Below are positions 25,701 through 35,900 of a stretch of 64,000 bases of DNA, one piece after another (the stretch's first letter is position 1; every line of letters starts with the position of its first letter). The stretch covers positions 332,977-396,976 of the forward strand of contig NZ_JARNTW010000004.1 in NCBI RefSeq assembly GCF_029433105.1, read 5' to 3'. Under the pieces are notes generated by a model. That model made no database searches, was not told where the DNA came from, and saw only the letters and a program-made list of their open reading frames with translations. The translations under genes and the position numbers were made by a program. The DNA is from Runella sp. MFBS21 (GTDB lineage Bacteria; Bacteroidota; Bacteroidia; Cytophagales; Spirosomataceae).

Positions 25701-28671
25701 TACAATTGATGTTACGGGGTCGGGGTTAACCAAAGACAATCCCACTATTGATGCAGGCTTGTATGTACCTTGTGTAAAACCTTCCGCAGGAGCAAATCAA
25801 ACTTTGTGTGTAGGTACGACTACCATCGACCTAAAAGATGCTTCGGCACTAGAAGCTTGGAGTAAAGGCACTCAGCCCGCAAGCACCAACGCTACCATCA
25901 ACGCTAGTTCTGGAGTAGTAACTGGGCTTACGATAGCAGGAGACTATTATTTTATTTTGACTTACAAAGGTCAAGCAGCATGTAGTGATACTGTCAAAGT
26001 GACTGTCAATCCTCGCCCTGTGGCGCAAGTAGCCGCCAAAATACAAGCGATTTGCCTTGGGGATACTCCCGCAGCCTATACTGCTAGCCCAAGTACAGGT
26101 GTAGGCTATGCTTGGTATGGACCTTTGGCTGATACTACTAGTGCATTAGGAACAGCAATCGCTGGTCAAACCACCGCTTCTTTCACTCCTAGTGGAGCCG
26201 CAATCAATACCGTTGGTACAAAATACTATGCAGTGATTGTAACTGATGCCACTACCTCATGTCAAGACACTGCTTTTGCAACCTTGACTGTTAAAGCATT
26301 GCCAGTGGCTAAGGTGACTGCCAAACAGCAAAGTATTTGTTTGGACGAAACCCCCACAGCATACGTAGCTATGCCAAGTACAGGTGTAGGCTATGCTTGG
26401 TATGGACCTTTGGCTGATACTACTAGTGCATTAGGAACAGCAATCGCTGGTCAAACCACCGCTTCTTTCACTCCTAGTGGTGTAGCTCTTGAAGATGTAG
26501 GTACTAAATACTATGCAGTGGTTATTACAGACAATAGTACTTCTTGCCAAGATACGGCTTATGTGAGTCTGACTATTTTTGACAAACCAGCGGTAGAAAA
26601 CTCTGAACTCTCAGCTTGTGAAAATGAATCAGGGGCAGGAGTAGGTACTTTTAATCTCAGTAGTTTAAACAACACCGTTGGCGGAAGCAACAAAGTAGAG
26701 TGGTTTAGTAATGTACAGCGCACCACACCTATTGCTAATCCCGCAGCTTACCTTAGTACTTCGGGCAATGTCTACGTACTAGTTACCAATGAAACTACCG
26801 GCTGCTCCGATACTACTTTTGTCACGCTTACTGTAAACACCAAGCCCAACGCTGGCGCCGATAGCATTGGAGTAAAGGCAATATGCAATGATATTGCTAC
26901 CGTGAATTTGCCCGATGCTGCCGCTGGTGAGAGCTGGACACAGCTGGGTTCTTCTCCCAAAGCCGTAACAATAAACGCTACTACGGGTGTAGTGACGGGT
27001 ATGGACGCTATTGGTACTTATCGTTTTGTCTTAACAAATTCAAACACCAACTGTGCTGATACTGTAAATATAGAAGTGAAAAACTGTCTCAAAGGTAGTT
27101 TGGGAGACTATGTTTGGAAAGATACCAACGACAATGGTATTCAGGATGCTAACGAAAATGGAGTAGCGGGAGTAATTGTACAACTACTCAATGGAGATAC
27201 AAATGCACTCATTAGTACTGATACTACTGATGCAAACGGAATCTATGGTTTTACGGGGCTCGACAGTGGTAACTATAAAGTGAAAATTGTGCTTAGTAGC
27301 ATTCCGGCAGCGTGCCAAATCAGTACTAAAAAAGACGCAGGTTCTCCTAACGATGATGCCAAAGACTCTGATTTTGATTCGATTACTGGCGAAAGCCCTG
27401 TGATTGTCATCAATACCTTGAGTAATGGAATCGACAAAGACAATCCTACCATTGACGCGGCTTTGATCACACCTTGTGTTAAGCCCACTTTTACTTTGAC
27501 GAGCACACCGGCCTGTTCGCCTGATGTACAAACCTACAGTATAACATTTAGTGTAGCGAATAAAAACGGAACATTGAAAGTAGATAAAGGTATCATAAGT
27601 GGTAATAACCCTTATACCGTGACAGATATTCCGTCGGGTGCTACAATCAAAATCACCGATAGTCTTAGCGCTATTTGTAAATTTGATACCCTGATTGTAG
27701 GGCCTAACTGTAACTGTAACCCTAATGTTCCGACCATTATTACGCCTAATTTGACCGCTTGTGAAGGAGATACCTTCCCTACGCTCAAAGCAACTGTGTT
27801 TGGCTTGGCTACAGTAGAATGGTATGCTACTCCTACTGGTGGCTCACTTCTTCACACAGGTCTTTCGTTCAAACCTGGAGGAATCGTTTTGGGAGATACC
27901 ATCTTCTATGCGCAGGCTCGTAGTACTGATCCAGCTTGTTTGACTGACATCAGTTCGAGCAGGGTTGCGGTTACGATTGATGTCAACTGCCTTAAAGAAG
28001 TGGATTTGGCTTTGAAAAAATTGATAAGCAAAAAAATCGCTTCCATTGGCGATACCATTGAATACAAGCTTAAAGTTTGGAATGAAGCAAATTTCGATGC
28101 TACAGGAGTAGTCGTGACTGATAGTCTCAATGCTGGTATTCAATACATAAGCAGTAGTGCTGTACGAGTAGCGGGAGGAAGTGCAGGTAGCTATAATCCA
28201 AGTACATATCAATGGAATATTGGCAACATGGCTGCTAATGGTGATACAGTAGTCTTGACAATTCGCGTAAAAGTATTGGCGCATGGGGTATGGTTTAATA
28301 CCGCCGAAATCACCGCTACTAACGAAAAAGACCGCGACTCTACGCCGGGCAATGGCGTCGAAGACGAAGACGATTTGGATCGTCAGTGCTTTACGGTGCC
28401 CTTTAAACTATGTGCAGGTGAAAAAGTACAGGTAAGTGTGCCTGCTCAATACACAAATGTACAGTGGTTTAAACAAGGCTCAGGGGCAGTTGTCGGAACA
28501 GGTAACCTGATTTTATTAGAAGAGCCAGGTAGCTATACTTATACGGCGTCTAATTCAACTTGCCCCGCCGAGGGATGTTGCCCGGTGATTATTGAGCCTG
28601 GTGATAATTGTTGCCCCGCCGAAATTTGTATACCTTTTTCTATCAAAAAGACTAAAAAGACTTCTCTCTAA
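22783..28671 (+). CDS. Giant secreted surface protein with SdrD_B and DUF11 domains
   Basis: 1,962 residues from the ATG at 22783 (a TTG seven codons earlier is possible). An extended signal peptide ends near PSWTQAQ (about residue 46). The N-terminal half is a string of beta-rich, Cys-containing SprB/Ig-like repeats with GNYTLTVIDP-type strands. Two SdrD_B domains start about residues 868 and 1437 (GDYVWKDxNDNGIQD, then GESPxIxI). Ig-like AWYGPL repeats lie at about 1100-1240, and a DUF11 domain at about 1739-1835 (IGDTIEYKLKVWNEANF). The protein ends in a Cys-rich tail, ICIPFSIKKTKKTSL. It is probably exported and surface-bound. It lacks a recognisable T9SS type A (Por) or type B (CHU_C) tail and any LPXTG anchor. 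Monocistronic, with a terminator after it. Confidence 0.9.
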   Translation: MIKHFILSLLWRFCNTIGSKVLYFRGALVTLVGVLGWLYPSWTQAQIVTPTISALESRCQASGKVVVTGEATYLYSLTGGNIPGQLGPFDGPNVTFELLAPGNYTLTVIDPATNDEENFPVSVTSNYQQNWTFTAAVSYLPCTGTAPTVSIGSLAITGATASQQRPDYFFRISTKNGTLPADGTVPPPYDTTLAGSFPIVYPAGMGGTYEIQGRDSCGNYKTIKVTVPSSVPAPTASSSFVKFNNCDGDAEYKITASGGNAPYIFKVKSGPDQVGNEITDPTSATFTLTAGGTYVISVTDQCGGTRDVTVTPKAYTSPTTSVGTSVGICGAPGDDGTGSIRLTTTASSVGIGPLTYTLTSVSCGVNISVVSSNFDTTFINLPRPCTYTVEVKDGCDKVNTRTVELTGPGPHSMGCSKSIQCPNGASEQYRLQMSVSVRPPYNPTPNYTFVIKDSTTNTVVYTSTQSNASYTSAGLAPGKYYLSITDACGAMCTDSIVIGTYANPTVSVDATNQCFGSGQANVIGINNRGPENGWNNIYTYRIIAPSASRVNEGPESDSPTHTGQFSSLVSGGSYTFSFNDGCKTVTTQVTIPTYTQPTWEVGFGALCGNATVANLQIMNLQPEGQVVGPYKWRIIGTDSQLYGSTAPYNGTLPYPNSMGQEDSVFVGLPAKNLAGEAATYQILGNDGCKNSYQGSGKIGALPDETLLLNTTTVCADGSTLLRARVSTPIVGGTYRYYRNGVKVAESNKLFTNIVPALPGTYTVKVVASTLPDSSCVQEASEVVVQASATLVTTDPAPVCPGVAVNLTTTTAGSSSGTITFYRDKNLTQEETNPTAVTTAQTYYVKLVPTGINDCEVIDSVVVTNKICVGSIGDYVWKDANDNGIQDNNEQGVSGVIVQLLNASNSNVLATDTTDASGLYGFSNLQSGTYKVKILVSSLPDTCQITPKSNVNTGGGDDTNDSDFDPISGESPTITIDVTGSGLTKDNPTIDAGLYVPCVKPSAGANQTLCVGTTTIDLKDASALEAWSKGTQPASTNATINASSGVVTGLTIAGDYYFILTYKGQAACSDTVKVTVNPRPVAQVAAKIQAICLGDTPAAYTASPSTGVGYAWYGPLADTTSALGTAIAGQTTASFTPSGAAINTVGTKYYAVIVTDATTSCQDTAFATLTVKALPVAKVTAKQQSICLDETPTAYVAMPSTGVGYAWYGPLADTTSALGTAIAGQTTASFTPSGVALEDVGTKYYAVVITDNSTSCQDTAYVSLTIFDKPAVENSELSACENESGAGVGTFNLSSLNNTVGGSNKVEWFSNVQRTTPIANPAAYLSTSGNVYVLVTNETTGCSDTTFVTLTVNTKPNAGADSIGVKAICNDIATVNLPDAAAGESWTQLGSSPKAVTINATTGVVTGMDAIGTYRFVLTNSNTNCADTVNIEVKNCLKGSLGDYVWKDTNDNGIQDANENGVAGVIVQLLNGDTNALISTDTTDANGIYGFTGLDSGNYKVKIVLSSIPAACQISTKKDAGSPNDDAKDSDFDSITGESPVIVINTLSNGIDKDNPTIDAALITPCVKPTFTLTSTPACSPDVQTYSITFSVANKNGTLKVDKGIISGNNPYTVTDIPSGATIKITDSLSAICKFDTLIVGPNCNCNPNVPTIITPNLTACEGDTFPTLKATVFGLATVEWYATPTGGSLLHTGLSFKPGGIVLGDTIFYAQARSTDPACLTDISSSRVAVTIDVNCLKEVDLALKKLISKKIASIGDTIEYKLKVWNEANFDATGVVVTDSLNAGIQYISSSAVRVAGGSAGSYNPSTYQWNIGNMAANGDTVVLTIRVKVLAHGVWFNTAEITATNEKDRDSTPGNGVEDEDDLDRQCFTVPFKLCAGEKVQVSVPAQYTNVQWFKQGSGAVVGTGNLILLEEPGSYTYTASNSTCPAEGCCPVIIEPGDNCCPAEICIPFSIKKTKKTSL
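26089..26195 (+). repeat. 107-bp exact direct repeat, copy 1
   Basis: Identical to 26374-26480 at all 107 positions, offset 285 bp and in frame. It encodes the STGVGYAWYGPLADTTSALG module of the surface protein. Confidence 0.95.
26374..26480 (+). repeat. 107-bp exact direct repeat, copy 2
   Basis: Second copy of the same in-frame module. Flanking sequence has diverged while this block has not, which suggests recent duplication or gene conversion. Confidence 0.95.
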
Positions 28672-28733
28672 GAGCTTAGGAGTTAATAGTTTATTGTGGG
28701 GCTTGTGCTGAAATAAGTTGACCTTCATAAATA

Positions 28734-28778
28734 AACCGCTCGGCAATTAATCACGATTCGCCGGGCGGTTATTTTTTT
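28734..28778 (+). terminator. Intrinsic terminator of the giant surface-protein gene
   Basis: Eleven-bp GC-rich stem with one G.T pair (28734-28744 and 28760-28770), followed by ATTTTTTTA. It lies 63 bp past the stop. Confidence 0.8.
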
Positions 28779-28909
28779 ATTAGTAATATCAAGTTTATTA
28801 CTATATTTCTTGAAATCGTAGCGGGGGGCGTTCCTAGGGTTCTGTGATTCTTTTTTTGTTTAACGTATTGAGTTATAGATGGATAGTTTTATATTCAAGT
28901 TGGATAAAA

Positions 28910-30265
28910 TCAACTGGCCTCACCCATAAACTTCTCTTTCAAATGTTCATAAAAAGATTTACGGTCAACATAAAAACCTACTAAATTGGCGGTCATAGCA
29001 GCAAGCAATAAATAAAATATAGCCGAGTGGCGGTCGGTCATTTCTAGTACCAAAATAGCAGAAGTAAACGGAGAGCGGGTGACCCCCGTCAGGTACCCTA
29101 CCATACTTACTAAAATGACTAAGTTGTAATTGGCTTGTGCGACTTGCAACACCTGAGCAATAAGTGCTCCTAAGGTGGCGCCAGCACTTAGAGAGGTTGC
29201 AAAAACGCCGCCAGCACCTCCGCTAAGATAGCTCAACACCGGTCCCAAAAAACGCCCTGCAAATTCGTACCATTTGGCCTGTTTGTGGTCGGTAAAAAGT
29301 AGACGATTCATAAGATCTTTACCGCTACCACCCGTCTGAGGGCCAGTGAGATAAAGCAATGTAGCGAAAAGTAATCCTAAACCTAGCACAAAAAGCACTT
29401 GTCGGGGTATGGATTTAAAATGCTTGTTTTTCCAATCACTCAAAAACAAAAGTAGTTTGGCCAGATAAGCACCCGCCAAGCCCGATATCATCCCTGCAAC
29501 GATGATTACCCACACAAAAGAAAATCCGACAGGAGTGATTTTGGGGAAACCCAAATATAGATATGGGCCGAGTAAGGCTTGGGCGGTCATCCCAGCTATG
29601 ATAACAGAGGCAAAAACCGCAGTGCGAAACTGAGTGATGTGGGTTTTGGTAAGTTCTTCTACCACAAATACGATTCCGCCTAAAGGAGTGTTAAAAGCGG
29701 CCGCCAATCCCGACGCCCCTCCCGTCACAAGCATGATGCGCTTCGATACAGGAGGCCAAAAAGAAGGTAGCAGACGATTGACAAACCGAAAAATGGAAGC
29801 CGAAATCTGTAAAGTAGGACCTTCTCTACCAATCGCCCCATGCCCCAGCAGCATACTTAAACTACTCGCAATTTTGACAATCGCAATTCGTACTCCAAGA
29901 AGCTTATCAACGCGGGTGTCGTGGCGAGGATTGGCAAGTTCGATAGATGCCATGAGTTGAGGAATCCCACTGCCTCGGGCTGTAGGTGCAAACTGCCACA
30001 CCAGCCACCATGAGAGCAAGAAAAAAACAGGAATGAAAACAAAACTCCATAAAGGATATTGAATCACTAACAAAGCACCCAAATGCTCAAAAATAGAAAA
30101 AAGCTTCTCGTAAGCTACTGCTACAAAGCCTGTTAAGATAGACGCAATCCAAAAAGGAAGCGCTTGAAGCGTAAGCGTCCGTACTTCTTTATTGACAATT
30201 TTGTATTGTAGCCATTCAAGGCTATCTCTTAGTTTTTGGGTGAGCCAAGTGATTTTGTGATGCAT
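28910..30265 (-). CDS. ClC-family chloride channel/antiporter
   Basis: 451 residues, about ten membrane helices. Selectivity-filter motifs of the ClC family: ARGSGIPQLMAS (GSGIP), GREGPTLQIS with the gating glutamate, and GGAGGVFATSLSAGA at the third site, where the usual GxFxP Pro is Thr. The external glutamate fits the Cl-/H+ antiporter or gated-channel mechanism. No C-terminal CBS domains, so it is the short ClcA-like form. Monocistronic, divergent from the beta-barrel-like gene. Confidence 0.93.
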   Translation of the reverse strand: MHHKITWLTQKLRDSLEWLQYKIVNKEVRTLTLQALPFWIASILTGFVAVAYEKLFSIFEHLGALLVIQYPLWSFVFIPVFFLLSWWLVWQFAPTARGSGIPQLMASIELANPRHDTRVDKLLGVRIAIVKIASSLSMLLGHGAIGREGPTLQISASIFRFVNRLLPSFWPPVSKRIMLVTGGASGLAAAFNTPLGGIVFVVEELTKTHITQFRTAVFASVIIAGMTAQALLGPYLYLGFPKITPVGFSFVWVIIVAGMISGLAGAYLAKLLLFLSDWKNKHFKSIPRQVLFVLGLGLLFATLLYLTGPQTGGSGKDLMNRLLFTDHKQAKWYEFAGRFLGPVLSYLSGGAGGVFATSLSAGATLGALIAQVLQVAQANYNLVILVSMVGYLTGVTRSPFTSAILVLEMTDRHSAIFYLLLAAMTANLVGFYVDRKSFYEHLKEKFMGEAS

Positions 30266-30426
30266 AGCAATGAAGCGTGGAGGCAGTGTTGGAATTCAAA
30301 TAACAAAAAAAAACCTTAGCAAACGCAATCAGTGTTAAGAGATTTGTAAAATTTATGTTTTCAAAAAAAGTAAGTATGTTTGACATCAGTAGATGCTGCT
30401 ACACCATATTTTTACGTTAAAAGCTT

Positions 30427-31659
30427 ATGTATTCCACTACCAGAAGTACGATATTGATATTTTTTTTGTTGAAAGCTTGTTTCGGTTTTTCTCAAGCTAA
30501 TTTTATGAAAGGGGAAATTTATACTCCTTCAAAAGATACCATCTCAGGGTATATTGATTATCAAGAATGGACCCAAAGCCCGCTTAAAATTTCTTTTAAG
30601 AAGTCTTTAGATAAAGAAGTAGAGACTTTTACGACTTCTGATTTGTTGGGGTTTGAGATAATTGATACAAAAGAAAAATATGTATCGATGGATATCACAC
30701 TCGAAAAACTCGTACGCGATATGGATCTAACGAAGTTTGGAACGATTGCTAAATATGCCAATCGAAAAAAAGATTTGAGGCTCAAATCTGCGTTTGTAAG
30801 GGTGCTATCGAGTGGCAAAATTACGCTCTATCATTTTGCCGATAATGAAATGGGGGAGCACTTCATCGTCAACAAAGACAAAAAAATTGAACCCTTGATT
30901 TATCATGTTGCTATGATTGACGAGGGGGCTTTGCACATTACAACCTATCAAGACCAACTTCGATTACTGACTGCTGATGGTTGTAAGTCTTTGCCTATCA
31001 AGAATCTGTCTTATAAAATAGTGCAACTGAGTAAGGTGATTGATAGTTATAATGCTTGCTTTAGTGAGTCGCCCGTAATGGAGACCAAAACAAGAGAAAA
31101 AGGAAAATTAGAATGGAGAATCATGGCAGGTATCAACGTCAATGCATTAAACCATACCATTTACAAAGACATTTCGGATGATGTTTATCGTGACGAATGG
31201 CGTGCTTTACCTACACCAGGAGTATTTTTAAATTATCAAGCCCCTCGCCTTAGAGGGAGATTGGCCCTACAAAATGAGGTTTATTTTTACCGTTATCAGA
31301 AAACTTTTACGACTAGGAATGGCGATAGAAGCTTTCATCATCTATTGAGCTATATCGGTATCAACAATTTGATTAGATATAGTTTCAAAATCTCAAATCC
31401 TACTTTTTATATGTTAGCTGGAATTTCAAACGGCATTATGATTAAAAATGAAAGTTATATGGAGTTACTAGGTAGTAAAAGAAAATTAGGGGAAGATTTT
31501 CGGAAACATGAAGTAGCAGTCGTAGCAGGGGTAGGATCTCGTTTCAAAAAAATGGCTTTTGAAGTGCGCTTTACGCTAGGAAATGGGTTTACTCCTTATC
31601 CCGATCATCGAAGTATCAGTAAATCCCTCTCTTTTATGGGGAGATATTACATAAAATAA
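30427..31659 (+). CDS. Secreted protein, probable outer-membrane beta-barrel
   Basis: 410 residues with a signal peptide ending about GFSQA. The N-terminal half (GEIYTPSKDTISGYIDYQEW and following) is a beta-rich domain seen in Bacteroidota proteins of unknown function. The second half, from about residue 235, has alternating amphipathic strands (GVFLNYQAPRLRGRLALQNE) and ends in an aromatic strand (LSFMGRYYIK), consistent with an 8-strand or larger outer-membrane barrel of the PorT type. No enzyme motif. Function unknown. Confidence 0.7.
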   Translation: MYSTTRSTILIFFLLKACFGFSQANFMKGEIYTPSKDTISGYIDYQEWTQSPLKISFKKSLDKEVETFTTSDLLGFEIIDTKEKYVSMDITLEKLVRDMDLTKFGTIAKYANRKKDLRLKSAFVRVLSSGKITLYHFADNEMGEHFIVNKDKKIEPLIYHVAMIDEGALHITTYQDQLRLLTADGCKSLPIKNLSYKIVQLSKVIDSYNACFSESPVMETKTREKGKLEWRIMAGINVNALNHTIYKDISDDVYRDEWRALPTPGVFLNYQAPRLRGRLALQNEVYFYRYQKTFTTRNGDRSFHHLLSYIGINNLIRYSFKISNPTFYMLAGISNGIMIKNESYMELLGSKRKLGEDFRKHEVAVVAGVGSRFKKMAFEVRFTLGNGFTPYPDHRSISKSLSFMGRYYIK

Positions 31660-31663
31660 AATG

Positions 31664-31695
31664 CTATGAGTAATCCAAAGCCGTTGAACTCATAG
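31664..31695 (+). terminator. Possible weak terminator hairpin
   Basis: CTATGAGT at 31664-31671 and its complement at 31688-31695 with a 16-nt loop, directly after the barrel gene. No U-tract, so weak. Confidence 0.3.
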
Positions 31696-31755
31696 TCGAA
31701 AACAAAGTCAAAAATCGCAGTTTAGTTAATATGTATTTTCAAATTGTTTAATTTA

Positions 31756-32040
31756 ATGGAAAACATTCAACACCAACAAAATGACAAGGGAGGTTCGTTT
31801 GATTATATTTTGAATGGACAAAAATTGGCCGAAATGGCTTATATCAAGGCAGGAGATACCAAAATTATTATTGACCATACCCATGTAGATGAAAGTCTAA
31901 AGGGACAAGGTATAGGAAAACGCTTGCAAACAGAGCTTGTCGCTTATGTAAGAGCCAATGATATCAAAGTGATTCCGCTATGTCCCTTTGCCAAAGCTAC
32001 TTTTCAGAAAACGCCCGAATGGCAAGATGTGTTAGCCTAA
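31756..32040 (+). CDS. Small GNAT-fold N-acetyltransferase
   Basis: 94 residues from the ATG at 31756 (a TTG four codons earlier is less likely). It belongs to the short YjdJ/Gtn1-like GNAT group: substrate-side strands AEMAYIKAGDTKIIIDHTHV, the acetyl-CoA loop LKGQGIGKRLQTELV and the terminal VIPLCPFAKATFQKTPEW with the conserved Cys-Pro-Phe. Substrate unknown. It sits 15 bp upstream of the pirin gene and is probably co-transcribed. Confidence 0.9.
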   Translation: MENIQHQQNDKGGSFDYILNGQKLAEMAYIKAGDTKIIIDHTHVDESLKGQGIGKRLQTELVAYVRANDIKVIPLCPFAKATFQKTPEWQDVLA

Positions 32041-32055
32041 AAATCAATCAATGAT

Positions 32056-32955
32056 ATGTCAAACGTTCAGATGATTATTGAAGAGCGCCCTGCTGATATT
32101 GGGAATTTTTTGGTAGGACGATTATTGCCTTTTCGTGGTAAGAGAATGGTAGGGCCTTTTATTTTTATCGACCACATGGGGCCGGCTTATCTCAAAGAAT
32201 ATCAGAATATTGACGTAGGGCCACATCCGCATATTGGGCTATCTACGTTGACGTATTTGTTTGAAGGCAACATCATGCACCGCGATACCCTCGGAACGGT
32301 GGTAGAGGTAGCCCCTGGCGAAGTCAATTGGATGACCGCAGGGAAAGGCATTGTGCATTCTGAAAGAACCCCCGAATATCTGCGTCATTCCGACAAGTAC
32401 CTGCATGGCTTACAGATTTGGGTGGCTTTGCCCAAAGAACTCGAACAAATGGAGCCTTCTTTTCATCATGTAGGGGCAGAAGAACTACCCACTTGGGAAG
32501 AAAATGGGGTTATGTATAAATTGATTGCAGGTGAGGCTTTTGGTCATAGCTCTCCCGTGCCTGTATATAGCCAACTATATTTGTTGGAAATCAAAAGCGC
32601 CACTCGCCAAACCGTCCAAATTAGTCATGGACTGTATGGCGAAGCGGGTATGTATATTCTGGAAGGCAGTATCGAAGACGGAGGCATTAGTTATGAACCA
32701 AAGAGAATACTGGTAGCCAAAAATCCACAGCTTTGTGAATTTACTCTTGAGGCCAATACCACCGTATATGTGTTTGGGGGAGAGCCTTTTCCGGAAGAAA
32801 GGTTTATTTTTTGGAATTTTGTTGCTACGAGTCAAGACCTTATCGAAAAGGCGAAAGAAGATTGGCAAAACGACTTGTTCCCAAGGATTGAAGGAGAAGG
32901 CGACCTTGTACCTTTGCCTTCCCCTATTCCAAATTTAAAACCAAAAAAAACATAG
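32056..32955 (+). CDS. Pirin family protein
   Basis: 299 residues, two cupin domains. The N-terminal cupin has the pirin metal site: His-x-His in GPHPHIGLSTLTYLFEG, His in IMHRDTLG, and the His/Glu pair in GKGIVHSE. Pirins bind Fe2+; some show quercetin 2,3-dioxygenase activity, others act as redox-sensing regulators, so the function here is open. It is downstream of a small GNAT gene. The stop lies 4 bp from that of the convergent NTT/HEAT gene. Confidence 0.93.
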   Translation: MSNVQMIIEERPADIGNFLVGRLLPFRGKRMVGPFIFIDHMGPAYLKEYQNIDVGPHPHIGLSTLTYLFEGNIMHRDTLGTVVEVAPGEVNWMTAGKGIVHSERTPEYLRHSDKYLHGLQIWVALPKELEQMEPSFHHVGAEELPTWEENGVMYKLIAGEAFGHSSPVPVYSQLYLLEIKSATRQTVQISHGLYGEAGMYILEGSIEDGGISYEPKRILVAKNPQLCEFTLEANTTVYVFGGEPFPEERFIFWNFVATSQDLIEKAKEDWQNDLFPRIEGEGDLVPLPSPIPNLKPKKT

Positions 32956-32959
32956 ACTC

Positions 32960-35900
32960 CTAACGGCTCGCAAGCGTACGTAGTTTGGTGTTTTGGTTGC
33001 GTATGCGCTGACACAGAATCTTAATGATATTTTTGAGTACTTCGCCTCGTTCATCCATAAGGTCATAAAAATCAGTTTGATCGATGCGGAAAAGGTGTAC
33101 ATCACTGAGGGCAGAAACCGTTGCTGAGCGGGGTTCTGCATCGAGCAGGGCTAGTTCGCCAAATACATCACCACGACCAAAGGTAGCCAATTGGACATGC
33201 CCGTCATAGATGCCTACTTCTCCGTCATAAATGACAAACATACTTGTTCCTAAGTCACCTTTCTGAAAAATCGTTTCTGCTTCTATGTAGCTTATTTCGC
33301 GCATGATAGGAGCAATACTACTTAGCACGTTTTCGGGAGTTTCGGCAAAAAGATCCGTGTTTTTCAGAACCATGACGCGTTCTGTAATCGAAACAGTAGC
33401 AGTGCTAGAAGAGTGACTCATGAGTTGTAAATCAGGATAATTAAACAATTGGTCGAGCGGCATTCCCCGTAAAGTGAGACGAATCGTCCAGTCGGTAAAA
33501 ACATGGGAGCCTTGTTGGAGAATATAATTTTTAATGGATTCTTTGGCCGTGAAACTACCCATTTGCGCATCAATGAGGCGGATTTTGTCGGCATCGGAGG
33601 CATTGTCGAGCAGCGCATACAAGCTGCCGTATACTTGGCGGGGTACGATATTTTCTAGTAATTCAAGCGAATTGGCACGTCGCTCACGTGAGCTATGCAG
33701 AATACTCGTTTGAGTACTTGAAATCGCTTCTGGGTCGTAGAGTTGTTTCAAAAATCCAAAGATACGCTGTACTATAAGGTCTTGCTCGTAGGTAAGACTA
33801 TTTTTGAGGTCTTGTTCGAGCGGTTCTATTTGGGCATGTAGAAGTCTTTGAGCTAAGATTAGTTCTTCGTGCAGGAGTTTTTTAAATAATTTTTCTTCCT
33901 TTTTGAAGGAATCAAAATGATGTAACGCTTGTAAGGCCGCCGTACGAACCGATACATTGGGGCGCTGCAACAATTCGATAAGTAACCCAAAAGCTTCGGG
34001 CGTTTTCATTTGGGAGCAGGCAGCTACCGCACGGCGGGCTGTAAGAGCATCTGCATCGCTAGAGACGCGTTTTTGGAGCAAAGGGAGAGATTCTTTTTCG
34101 AGCAAAGCTAGACTTCTAGAAGCAGCTCGCCAGTGGCGCTTTTCGGCTAAAAAGTCAATCAGTTTTTGTATCAACTCGGTATCCGGAAAAACACCTGCGG
34201 TATGAATAGCGGCATCAACCACTTCTTCATCGGAATGCTCAAAGGATAGCTTTACGAAGTCTTGAAAGGAATTTAGTTGCAGCGTTTTTACAATTTCAAG
34301 TACCGCCAACTGACTACTACTGTTGGGGTTTTGGCGCATTGCTTCAAGCGCGGTAAGGGCAAATTTATGGTTTGGATTAGGCTTGAGCAATCCCAAAATT
34401 GCTCCTTTGCGTACCATCAAATCGGGTTTATAGAGAAGTTCGATTCCATTTTTTTCGGATTCTTTACTCACAATACGCGCCGCTGTTTGTCGAATCGCTG
34501 GCGAAACATCCTCCAACGCCATTTGTTGTAATTGGCTATTTTTAATCACCAATCCCAACTTATCAATTGCTTCCAATGCACTCAATCTCACTTGGTCGTG
34601 AGGATACGTAAGTAGTTCACCGATAGAGGTCTGTAGTTTGTCGGAGGAGACTCCATGCATGCGATTGTGAGCGAGCCATTCGATAGCGTTTACTATTTCT
34701 TTGGGTTTGGTACTTTTGAGATTACGTAAAATAGCGTGAGTTGCTTCTTCAGGAATCGCCAAGTCTTCTACCGCTACAAAACGTTTGCTGAGAGCATCTT
34801 GGAGAGTGGAGACGTATTGGCGATAAGTACGGTACAAAAACCACAATGAGAATATAGCTCCCACGATGATTTCTTCTACCAAAAACCACTCGCTACCCTG
34901 CCACAAATGATGACTCAAATAAAGCATCAGTCCGCCGATACCAAGTCCTAAAGGTTCATAAAAGCCTTTGGCTAGAGTATGGCCTCTGAGGCGTTGGTGG
35001 GTAGAAAGAGGCTGAAACAATACCAAAAATACGGGATCAAACAATGCCCTACGTACTACTTCAAACCCCAAATACACAAAACAGTAAGCAATGAGTTGAA
35101 TAGACTGGTCGAAGTCTCCCAAAAACACCACCGTCAATCCCAAAGCCGCTCCTAGACCTCCGATGGGTAGTAAAGCGAGCACGCGGTTGATACCAAAATG
35201 CTCGATGGTCTGGCGCGACACTACAAGTTTCACAAACGTGGCGAGTAAGTAGGTAATTGCCAAAACACCGCCAAGGTATTTCATCACATCGGCTTGGCTG
35301 TGGAGCTTGTATTTGACATTAATAAAAAAGGCATATTCAACCCCTGTGGCCATAATAGCTACTGCCGTCAGACTCAGACACATCGCAAATATCAGTTCGC
35401 TACCTCCAAACAACTGCGTAATAAGTCGCGGCAGATGTTTGCGATGAAGAGGCTCAGAACCGTGTCCTGTAGACACATGGTGTGAACGAAAAGTCAGAAC
35501 CGCTGTGTACATCGCTGCCCAAAAGAACCCAAACGCCAAAAACAACAGTACTATTAGTTCAGTATGGCCATGAATGAGTACCGCAAGCATACCCCCGAGG
35601 GCTTTGGCGGGCATGTCTCCGGCACTGATTACGCCAAAAAGTCGTTTACTTTGGCGTACATCAAATACCACGGCCGATACACCCCAAAATTCGAGATTGG
35701 TCAGAAGATAAATGGCACGGTAGCCCACCATAATCGTCACCGCTGCCGCTATGGAATGTCCTACGTTGACCAGTATCAAAATGATAGCCGTGAGAACAAT
35801 CACCGACCAAAGTACCCTGATGACCAGTTTGTCGAGACGTAGATGATGCTCAAAATAAGTGTAAAGCTTCCCAATCAGCATCATTCCCGCTGCCGAAGCC

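Noticed and set aside
26089-26480. 107-bp direct repeat as a transposon or IS end
   Set aside because: Both copies are in frame within one protein module, with no inverted ends or transposase.
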